Positions 56,358 through 64,000 of a stretch of DNA of 64,000 nt are shown here, one piece after another. Each line of letters starts with the position of its first letter. Positions within the stretch are counted from its first letter, which is position 1. A model generated the notes under the pieces. It had not been told where the DNA came from and made no database searches. It worked only from the letters and a program-made list of their open reading frames with translations. The stretch is from Ixodes scapularis (lineage: Eukaryota > Arthropoda > Arachnida > Ixodida > Ixodidae), in NCBI RefSeq assembly GCF_016920785.2, contig NW_024609955.1, forward strand, positions 1,116,001 through 1,180,000. Reading direction: 5' to 3'. The position numbers and the translations under genes were made by a program.

Positions 56358-57104
56358 GTGGAAGGCAGTAAAAGAGTTACAATGATATACGTAAAACTCT
56401 CCCATTACCTCGCAACTTTTCGCTTTCCCCCGTTAGTCGGGCCACTAACAACCGAGTACACTTTTTTGACACTCACCTGCCGGGTTCTGACTCATGAGCC
56501 CTACTTCGTTTGGACGGGGCCGTACTTGAATCACATCTCTGAATTCGTGTCAAATAAAACTATTATTACTATGTCCGTGCCTGCCGACAATATCGAGGAA
56601 CTCGCCAATTCTGCAGTGTTGCCAAAACCTTCCCTCAAAGCTTTAAGAGGCAGCCAAAGGAACGACCTCCTGCACGTCTCGGAAGGAGCCCCCATGTCCA
56701 GCGAAAAGAGATGGGTCACGTCGATTTATTTTATCAGAACATCCGTGGCTAACGTACAAAAATTGAACGCTTTTGTACGGACGTGGAGTCCGGCGCCGCA
56801 ATTGGCGGCAACATCCCGCAGAGCCCTCGAGCTCCGAATCACTACAGCTGCCGACTCCAGTCCCTGGCACATGGACGACGGCGACACAGCGACACAGGAC
56901 CAACTTTGGAGCCGCTGGTGCATTGGCGGCAAAGTGATAGCCTCCTCCTTGGCTACACCACTGGATGCAAGGGAGGTGGCACGTGCACCTACCATAATGA
57001 CGAGATGTTTCAGTGACATACTCTTAAGTTGCGATCACACTGCTAATCCCGATTGGTCAAGAGACGGTCTTCAGGGACACTGTCTGAGGCTTTTCCTTCC
57101 ATGA
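56358..57104 (+). CDS. Hypothetical 248-codon ORF
   Basis: An uninterrupted ATG-to-stop frame of 248 codons is longer than most chance frames in this AT-rich area. I recognise no domain. The N-terminal 70 residues are mildly hydrophobic, and the rest contains many Ser, Thr and Ala. Long open frames also exist on the opposite strand at the same place, typical of GC-rich non-coding DNA. No splice or promoter evidence. It may be a chance frame. Confidence 0.2.
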   Translation: MEGSKRVTMIYVKLSHYLATFRFPPLVGPLTTEYTFLTLTCRVLTHEPYFVWTGPYLNHISEFVSNKTIITMSVPADNIEELANSAVLPKPSLKALRGSQRNDLLHVSEGAPMSSEKRWVTSIYFIRTSVANVQKLNAFVRTWSPAPQLAATSRRALELRITTAADSSPWHMDDGDTATQDQLWSRWCIGGKVIASSLATPLDAREVARAPTIMTRCFSDILLSCDHTANPDWSRDGLQGHCLRLFLP

Positions 57105-57359
57105 TGGTCATATTGGTCACTCAAGAACTGACTGCAGACATGTTCGAAGCCCACACATTTATCGAACGAACATCCTTCGAAGATGCTCGAGACGTTTCCG
57201 CAGGTACTTCCGTAGTGAACATTGCGCTTTTGTAGGATGCACGAGCAGGTCGACTTTGCGATTCCAACCCGTAAAGTCAATGCTGTTTATTCCTTCGTAA
57301 CGTTTGATTGTAATTATTGTTATTTGTTCGTACCATCCTGATGAGGTTCCCGGTTTCAG

Positions 57360-57529
57360 GCTTGGAGGTGATCGAATGTCACAGAATGTGGAAGGCCATC
57401 CGCAACCGCTATGTTAAGAGACGAGAGCGGCGAAAGGCAAGAGTAAAGCTGGCGAGGAGGATGTCCAGCCTCCCACGTGGGTTCTTTTCAAGTTCCTGGG
57501 GTTCCCCGATGGTCAAATCTGTGCAGATG
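57360..57529 (+). CDS. MADF exon 2b (alternative second exon)
   Basis: Acceptor GGTTCCCGGTTTCAG precedes GCTTGGAG. Joined to exon 1 with the same phase it gives C, then LEVIECHRMWKAIRNRYVKR and RERRKARVKLARR, again a MADF second half but different in sequence from exon 2a. There is no stop up to a possible donor ATG followed by GTAGGC at 57530 (weak). The intron back to 51556 would be 5.8 kb and contains exon 2a, a SINE, two PLE pieces and a pogo MITE. It could be a mutually exclusive exon, or the remnant of a duplicated MADF gene. Confidence 0.55.
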
Positions 57530-58695
57530 GTAGGCACAGAATGTTTTGGACAACAAAGGGCACTGCAGATTGTGCCGTATTTTGTATGCATTGTAACGAT
57601 GACGTGGCAGAACCCTGGTTTGTCCCAAGACAAAAGGAGCCTCACACAACACCATGTCTACAAACTGGAGTGAAGGAGCCCCCACTTCCGTGCCAGGAGG
57701 TAGGTGTTCATATAGAGTGCAGCTTTCCAGACAGACTCTAATGCCCGAGTCACGGCAAAGCGACTAACGGAAACAACCGACACCGTCGCGCCTCAAACAC
57801 GAGCACCATGCACGCGAGGGTATCTTTGGCCGGCTTGCGATGACCCGTGCTTACTTTGAGAGCACCGGACAACTAAATGACTGCCAAAGGTATCGCTTGT
57901 CGCTGTTGTTTATTTTTGTTTGTCACTCTAACGGGACTTGGGCATGATGAGCTGAAAGCTATTTCAAATTTTCTACCTACGAGAAATATTGCACGAAACT
58001 GCATAGCTTTTATTCTGTCACTTGGTGTTTTTCTCAATATGCAGAGATCCTTGCGGAAATGTATTGCCCTGGAGAGACCGCAACCCCCGCAGAAAATAGA
58101 CAGCCTGGGATGCCTGCTGATGCCGAGATGGAAGACATACTGTAGCATGAAGACATACATTTTATTTAACAACTGCCTTCGATAAGCATGTTTGCAAGTG
58201 GCTCCTGTGTAATTACCCTTTTCTCACTCTCCTCTTTCATTTAAGCGATTGGCTATTCTTGGAGGCAGGTCCAAAGATTCGCCGGTTTGTCATGTCCTTT
58301 ATAATTAGGATTCCATATTTTTGCGGGTTTATCGGAACACCGGTAAACCCTGCAAAATTGACCTGCGGTCCAGTTCTGTCAGTGTCGCAGAAAACCGAAA
58401 ACCCCCAAATTGGAGCAGTTTTTGAATGAAGAATCCTAAGCTTCACTCAAAGAAATAGTTCTGTGCTGCTTTATTTTACGGTGTTAGAACACACTCCCCA
58501 ATTAACTGTTTACGTCCCTGGTATCTTTGGAACACCCCTTATCTAGTTCCTTTTTTTTTTATTGGTACGGAAAATAAATGAACTCACAGATTTTAGTAGT
58601 ATAGAACGCCAAAGCTGAAGTCTTCTGAGTGAAACCATAACTAGATGTAACAGCGCTCTTTAATAAGAGTTTGTGTTCTAATTTATTAACACTTG
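57530..58695. other. Unassigned interval before piggyBac element
   Basis: A 39-bp hairpin (TTTGCGGGTTTA ... TAAACCCTGCAAA) lies at 58319-58357. An acceptor-like TCAATATGCAG at 58041 is followed by a frame reading EILAEMYCPGETATPAENRQ and ending MEDIL; it may be a further exon of the MADF gene or the start of the piggyBac gene. Undecided. Confidence 0.4.
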
Positions 58696-58710
58696 TTTGC
58701 CACATTCTTG

Positions 58711-59480
58711 TGCAGGAAAACAAAAGAAACTGACAATTGAGGAAGCTCTCGATTTATATCTTAGTCTACCAGATAACGCTGATGACCGTAAAAATGAATG
58801 GGAAGAATCCGACCACAAAGCGCCGTCCGACCTTGACGCCGAAGAGAGCATCGAGGAGAAGCAAGTGACCCCAGGGACGCAAAATCAGAAAAGGCAAGCC
58901 CCGAAAAGACTTCACGGTCAGCCCCAAGAAGCGTCGCATCTCGACTGACAAATCAGTCGCTGCAGAAGATGGTGCAGTTGCCGAAGGAGTGTGGCCTTCA
59001 CAACAAAGCCTTCAGAGGGCAGCATGCCACTGGACGCATTCCAACTTTATTTTTCTGAAGACGTTATCGGTCACATTACAGTCCGGACCAACTTGTATGC
59101 AAGTCAAACGAGAAGAACAGACTAGGACCCCTATCACGCCCGAAGAACTGAGAGCATAGGTCAGAATGCTCGTCCTTACGAGTAGAGACCCCATGCACCA
59201 TCTTCATCTTTATTAGAGTTCGGACAGCCTGTAAAACGTGAAGGAGATCTCGCAAGCGATTTCGTGCGAGAGATTCCAAAAAATAACAAACTGTCCGAAT
59301 CTAAACGACAACACTCATGACAACTAGCGGGGATGCGGAAGACAATGATCGCTGCTACAAAATGCGTCCACTGATTCATATGATGAAATAAAAGTTTGAA
59401 AGCGAGTGCCAACCATCATCCCATCTTGCCGTAGACGAGAGCATGATCCTTTTCAAAGGAAGATCAACACTAGAGCAGTA
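58711..59480 (+). pseudogene. piggyBac transposase, N-terminal part
   Basis: An acceptor-like TTCTTGTGCAG precedes the acidic N-terminus KQKKLTIEEALDLYLSLPDN and DDRKNEWEESDHKAPSDLD. After several shifts come the remnants TPITPEELRA and DNDRCYKMRPLIHMMK, then HLAVDESMILFKGRSTLEQY (59421-59480), which includes the first catalytic Asp and the RST motif. The frame is cut exactly after the TA of the Tyr codon by the pogo-like element. The segment between the N-terminus and LAVDES is strongly eroded. Confidence 0.82.
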
Positions 59481-59790
59481 CCGTGTTTGCACGATTCTAA
59501 AGCACACTTTCTTTCCAGAAATTTCAGGCTCAAAATGACATGCGCGCTACAATTGGGCCCAATAAAAATTTGAAGTAAAAGTAAGTCTAAAAATATCGGC
59601 TAGGTGACGCATGCTACCGCCCGTTACAAAGTGTGCAGCGCTTTCTTTCTTCCCATTTATCAGACAGATAATCACGTATTCAGTCACATAATCACGTACC
59701 ACAATGTTCACTTTCGTATTGGCCAAGCGCCGTGCTGTCTCGTGTCACCGCAAGCTTGAGCCAAGCTGCTGCTGATGCGATCGTTGCAAG

Positions 59791-62060
59791 ATGGAGAAAC
59801 AGAAGCGATTTCATTACGAGGTATCATTCAAACAGAAAGTGCTCATCCTTGCTGGAAAGGAAGGTAATCAAGCAGCGTCACGATCACTGGGCATCCCGGA
59901 AACGTGCGTGCAGGATTGGCGCAACTACCCGCCTCTTCGGACGTCATCAAGGCCAATTCTTTCGCACTTGCTACAGGTTACAAGATCCGCCGCTCTTGAT
60001 TCCAAGCGAGTAGGAGCTGGATCACCAAGTTCATGCGGCAAAAAGGATTTTCGCTGCAACGAAAGGCGAGCATTTGTCAGAAGCTCCAGAAACCTTATGA
60101 AGCGAAGTTTGTCATGTTCCAATGTTTTATGATCAAGCTTCGACAATATAGGGGCCACATGATAGGACAGATCCGAAACGCAGACCTAACACCCATGTTT
60201 TTCGACATGCCTTCGAATTACACGGTCGAACAAGAGGAGCCAAGCAGGTAACAAAAAAACTGATTACGGCGACGTTAGGATGCATGGCAGATGGGCGCAA
60301 GATGAACCCTTTTTTGATTTCTGAAAGGAAGACTTTGCCTACCAATGTTAAGTTCCCAGAAAATGTCATTGTTCTGATGCACCCCAAAAGATGGATGGAC
60401 ACCGACCTTATGATCGACTGGATTGACGCCGTACGGCGAAAGAGGGCTGGAGCCGACTTGAGAGTGCTTTCTATGCTGGTTCTAGACTTGTTCAGCTGCC
60501 ACATCAGCCAGCGTGTCAAGGACAAACTTGCAAAATGCTCCCCCACATTGGTGATCATCCCCGGCGGGATGACGTCTCAACTGCAGCCACTGGACGTGTG
60601 CTTAAACAAACCAACGAAGGACTATGTGCGTGCAGCGTACAACGAGTGGCTCACTGCATACGAGCACACACTGACGCCAGCAGGGCGTCTGAAGAAAGCA
60701 ACGCTCGACGACCTGGGCCCGTTTGCTCGAAGCCGGTTAACTCTAACCGCGGTTAAAAGTTAACCGACCTTCCCTACTAGGTACCTACAAGTACCTAGCC
60801 AAGTTTGAAGAGGGCTGGATGAGCGATAGCTCCGTGTTTTATTATGGGGCGGTGGCTGGTGTCACCTACTGGCTGTAGCGAATATAAGTGGCTTCTGTGG
60901 AAAGGTTCCCGAAATGGGGGGACCCAAAAAATGCGCGCTGCCTGGTTTTCGCGACGCAGCGTGGCATACATTTGAGCTTAAGAAACCATTTTTATTGCTC
61001 GCGGTACAAATAATTGGCAAGGTAAAACTAAATTAACCCTTGTTTGGAAATTTTCTAAATATTTGGCTGTATGAAGTGCAGAAAAGCCTCGTTGAAATTT
61101 CCTTCCGACTTCGAAAGAGGACGACGAAGTTGAGTCCTAAAAACGATGAGAAAGAAGTGAGCAGTGAAAGGCGGGCGGTACACCGGCAGCATGGTTGGCC
61201 AGCATGTAAGAACTCATAAATTGAAAAACCTGTAACTTGGCTCCACTGAAAATTGACCTATTAAATTACCCGAACATCGAGAAGAACGCTGGAAGTGTAA
61301 TTCTATGATCCGCGCGCGCTGGCCTTCCACTTATAAAAGATTTGAAGTAAATAATCATAATAAATCGTTGACGAACGCCCGTGCACGGCAACATTTGTTT
61401 TAGGCTTTTTGCTTCAGAACAGTTATTACTGCAGACGCCAGCAGGTGCAGCGCGTGTAACTACACTCGTAGCATGCACCTCGGTGCTTTTGAAATTTAGC
61501 AAGAGGTCTATGGGAACGCTCCATGCTTCTGTGTGCTATCAATACCCGGCCGATTGAGTCAAGGCAATCCACTTTCCAAAAACGTTGCCATGCCGACAAC
61601 TATCGCGTTCATTTAGGCTTAGGAATGGTCAGAGTCGAAAGTCTATCTAAAAAATGCGGCGAGGTCATTGCTCATGTTTTGCGTTTTAAGTGAGGTAATG
61701 CAGCGCGAAAACCTCCTGCACCATTCATTGCTGACTAACGCGCCCGCTACTGCAGCTACTGCGACGTATTAGTTCCAAAGCGAGCGGAGCTCACTCACCG
61801 GGGCACCGCCATGTTTCCCCGCCGTCCTTACTCTGCCGGTCACGTGACCCAAAATTCCCCGTCGTAGGGAAATGCGGTTAACCGCGGTTAGTTAACCAGC
61901 TTCGAGCAAACGGGCCCTGGAGCAATGGGTACACGACGCCTGGAAAGCACTCCTGCGGGCGATGGTCGTACGTTCCTTTCAAAAGTGTGACCTTTTCAAC
62001 GCCATTGACGGAACCGAGGGCGAGATTTTGAAACTTACGTCGGACTCCGACGGCGACTAG
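59791..62060 (+). pseudogene. Pogo/jerky-like transposase (interrupted)
   Basis: It begins MEKQKRFHYEVSFKQKVLIL with a Psq-type helix-turn-helix (NQAASRSLGIPETCVQDW). After a shift near 59940 the CENP-B-type domain follows (FMRQKGFSLQRKASICQKLQ). The catalytic triad is intact: IRNADLTPMFFDMP, SMLVLDLFSCHIS and SQLQPLDVCLNKPTKD. A shift near 60240 precedes TATLGCMADGRKMNP. The frame reaches ATLDDL at 60715, is split by the Harbinger-like MITE, and resumes at 61920 as EQWVHDAWKALLRAMVV, ending DSDGD at about 62060. With only two shifts this is the best-preserved transposase in the window. Confidence 0.88.
60716..61916. mobile_element. 1.2-kb Harbinger-like MITE inside pogo element
   Basis: The ends GGCCCGTTTGCTCGAAGC (inverted at the right end) are flanked by CTG on both sides (60713-60715 and 61917-61919). 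Three-base duplications and a GGCC start fit PIF/Harbinger. Next to each end lies GGTTAACT and a self-complementary TAACCGCGGTTA (60744-60755 and 61879-61890). No coding sequence was recognised in the interior. Removing it with one CTG restores DDL-EQW in the pogo transposase frame. Confidence 0.88.
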
Positions 62061-62240
62061 TGTGGCTGTTTTGTTAGTGCGTGTGGGTGGGTTTCATGTG
62101 TGTCTTTCACGGATGTGGTGTTCAGCACTCATTATTTTACCTGTGCGATACAATCGGCATCAAATTATTCTTAAAACTATTCAGAGCTAAATTTACCTGC
62201 ACGTTACAGTCGGGGGCGTGCTAGAATCGTGCAAACACGG

Positions 62241-63071
62241 TACATGCCAATGAAGCCAAAAATAAAGCGGGACTTCAAAGTCTGGTGCCTGGCGGACTCA
62301 AATGCTAGCTACCTTGTAGGTTTCAGTTGTACCAAGGAGAAAACTAAGATCGTCCAAAAAACAGAACTCTCTGGGAGCATATTGTGCTGTCTGTCTGAAG
62401 GAATTGTACACCCTGGTAGTCAGCGTTTTTTTGTTTTTTTTTTTTTGTTTTTTTAGTTATACAAGTTTGCTTTAGCAGCTACGTGACGGCACAGACCTAC
62501 CCAATGAGGTCAAGGTTGACAAGATGAACAAAGGTGGCTACATCTGGCACAAGAAAAATGATGTCACGGCCTACCAATGGCGGGACAGTAAGAATGTTTG
62601 CCTAAATCCAACCACCACGAACCAGACGGAGGAGCAGGTGGATGTAGAGAGGATGACGGCAACTCGACAAAAACTACCCGTGAAGTATCCCATTGTTGTG
62701 GAAGACTACAATGCGTGGATAGGGGAAGTAGATCGTTTTGATCAAAAGCATAACGCTTACCCTCTAGAGCAGGGGTGGCCAGGTTGACCCGGCCTAAGAG
62801 CCGCAAACAAAACCACGAAACTTTCAAGAGCCGCATGGAAGAAGAAAGGCAACAAAGGGAGGGAGGGGGGGGGGGGGGGGGGACTTTTGTCCACAGCAAA
62901 AAACAAAATTCAAACTATTTTCTATCTATCCAAGTCAAAAGCAGTCCAACTGTACGAGTAAGGTAGCAGTAGCACAAGACTACCAAATGGCTACCTGTCT
63001 CGATTTTAAACGCGTTCCATTTCTCCTTTTGGGGAAGTGCTCGTGTGACCGGGAGGGAGGCGGGGAAGTGT

Positions 63072-63102
<31 letters not shown>

Positions 63103-63566
63103 GGGCAGTGGAGGAAAGCCGCGAGCCGCGCTTTAACAGGCGAAGAGCCGCATGCGGCTCGTGAGCGGCAGCTTGGCCACCCCTGCTCTAGAGAGAAGGT
63201 CGAAGAGGTGGTGGAGCCGCACTTCTACTTCATCCGAGATGCGGCTATTGTCAACGCCATCATTCAGCACAGCTCCGGGGAAAGCAGTTTGTACCTGCAG
63301 TTTCATGTCCTTCTTGGGTGACATTTCATCAAGCGCAAGATTTTTTGGTAAAGCAGGCGCAGCCATTTCCTCCCCAATCGAGGAAAGAAAGATGGGCACA
63401 CGATGACAGTGCATCTGGAGGTGTGCGATACAATCAAATGACCCACTCCAGGCATAGGTGCGCTGAAGACAACCGTGAACTACCATGCGCACACACCACA
63501 AAGTGCGACGTTGGCACGTGCGTAGCATGTTTCATGCCCTATTGTAACAATTTCCAACTGTTCTAA
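62241..63566 (+). pseudogene. piggyBac transposase, C-terminal part
   Basis: It resumes in frame as Y, then MPMKPKIKRDFKVWCLADSN and ASYLVGFSCTK. A T-rich tract at 62427-62457 replaces the expected DNYFTS block, so the second catalytic Asp is deleted. It continues with DLPNEVKVDKMNKGGYIWHK, VTAYQWRDSKNVCLN, PIVVEDYNAWIGEVDRFDQK (third Asp) and HNAYPLE. After the hAT MITE comes FYFIRDAAIVNAIIQHSSGE, then in other frames a C-terminal Cys/His domain (HRCAEDNRELPCAHTTKC, DVGTCVACFMPYCNNF). This RING-like tail is typical of the family. Confidence 0.82.
62770..63185. mobile_element. 416-bp hAT MITE inside piggyBac gene
   Basis: Termini CAGGGGTGGCCAGG (left) and CAGGGGTGGCCAAGC (right, other strand) are flanked by perfect CTCTAGAG duplications at 62762-62769 and 63186-63193, matching the hAT target preference nTnTAnAn. 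GAGCCGC words occur repeatedly inside both ends, including the self-complementary GAGCCGCATGCGGCTC near 63147. A G-run (62862-62882) and a (TG)n/G-run (63071-63105) are in the interior. Confidence 0.92.
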
Positions 63567-64000
63567 CTGTGTCTAACTGCGTCTAAATACCCAACAGTGG
63601 CAAACTGCCCGCTAAAGTGATTTTTTTTTCTATTTTCGAGGTTGAAATAAAATATCCTCAGTTCACACATCTTTGTTTACCCCAAGGGGCCAGCGTCACC
63701 ATATGTCAGAGGCCATATTTCAAAAACTAAGAGCATGCAATGGGTGATTTCTTCTGTATCCGTGATTTAGGTGAAACAATTTTTAAAATATAAACGCAGC
63801 TCCACTGAAATAAAAAGAAACCAGTCTCTGATGGGTTAACACTTGAACTTGAGAACTCTAGCTTATTTCCCCGGTCTTGTAATATTGTGGTCCTTTTTTT
63901 GACTGGATACCGTAACATACCGAGCACGCATCAATGTCGCAACAAGTGCCCACCCCGTTTGAAACACTTGAAATATATAGCAAAGGCAATATCGAGTGCC
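63567..64000. other. Right edge, no recognised feature
   Basis: AT-rich sequence downstream of the piggyBac C-terminus. An AATAAA near 63647 could serve as the transposase polyadenylation signal. No right-hand piggyBac terminus was identified before the window ends. Confidence 0.4.

Larger units (their letters stand above)
59481..62240 (+). mobile_element. Pogo-like element inserted in piggyBac
   Basis: Terminal inverted repeats CCGTGTTTGCACGATTCTA (left 59481-59499, and inverted at the right end 62222-62240) are flanked by TA at 59479-59480 and 62241-62242. The element encodes one pogo/jerky-like transposase on the plus strand and is itself interrupted by a Harbinger-like MITE at 60716-61916. 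Without that MITE it would be about 1.56 kb, a normal size. TA duplication, CCGTRTTT ends and the DDD transposase all agree. Confidence 0.92.
58711..63566 (+). mobile_element. piggyBac-type transposase gene with nested insertions
   Basis: The transposase coding sequence runs in two main pieces, 58711-59480 and 62241-63566, separated by a 2.76-kb pogo-like element. The second piece also carries a 416-bp hAT MITE. Removing these with their duplications restores the piggyBac reading order. Independent decay (frameshifts, stops, one internal deletion) affects the gene. TTAA-flanked termini were not identified, so the annotated span is the coding extent only. Confidence 0.85.

Noticed and set aside
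56358..57104. 248-codon ORF as a firm novel gene
   Set aside because: Listed only as hypothetical. No domain, no splice signals, and competing open frames on the other strand make a chance frame likely.

Overview
The window looks like transposon-dense, intergenic and intronic DNA of a large arthropod genome. My best guess is an ixodid tick, at moderate confidence. The guess rests on introns with GT/AG junctions, almost no host genes, and a mixture of families that I associate with tick assemblies: tRNA-derived SINEs, an I-group LINE whose 3' UTR carries a TTGGCGCAG-type tail, Penelope-like elements with GIY-YIG domains, P-like, piggyBac, pogo, Harbinger and animal CACTA transposases. This is recall of family resemblance, not a database result.

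Layout. 1-5 kb: mostly unrecognised DNA with two foldback hairpins and a small hAT-type MITE. 5.2-8.9 kb: a SINE, a degraded Penelope-like element (PLE) and a P-element-like transposase remnant. 8.9-11.8 kb: the 5' half of a Ty3/gypsy element (LTR, primer site, gag, protease, RT) that stops at a palindrome and a 185-bp foldback element. 12.5-21.3 kb: a BED-finger hAT transposase split by a 7.9-kb I-group LINE with a 12-bp target duplication; the LINE itself holds a TA-flanked minisatellite element in its 5' UTR and a 1.16-kb hAT MITE in its 3' UTR. 21.6-23.2 kb: a pogo-like transposase (minus). 26.1-28.8 kb: eight tandem copies, each about 343 bp, of part of a coding exon. 30.8-31.5 kb: an intact two-exon ORF resembling an SGNH hydrolase. 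33.1-36.1 kb: a CACTA transposase remnant followed by a 2.4-kb hAT-type element. 38.6 kb: a LINE tail. 40.9-44.2 kb: a nearly intact CR1/L2-like LINE (minus) with a 2A-like motif. 45.2-48 kb: a Harbinger nuclease, then a hAT-type element containing a PLE fragment. 48.5-50.1 kb: a SINE and a piggyBac-type remnant. 51.4-57.5 kb: exons of a MADF-domain gene whose intron holds a SINE, two head-to-head PLE pieces and a pogo-type MITE. 58.7-63.6 kb: a piggyBac transposase interrupted by a pogo-like element, which is itself interrupted by a Harbinger-like MITE, plus a hAT MITE.

The most informative feature is nesting. Several insertions can be removed on paper, using the visible target-site duplications, and the interrupted reading frame closes exactly. 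This gives an order of events for hAT-LINE-MITE and piggyBac-pogo-Harbinger. A second theme is that five unrelated non-autonomous elements share one design: short terminal inverted repeats flanked inside by arrays of short self-complementary motifs. I found no CRISPR array, tRNA or rRNA gene, or bacterial or phage-type operon. The only candidates for host-type genes are the MADF exons and the SGNH-like ORF, and both could themselves be transposon-associated.
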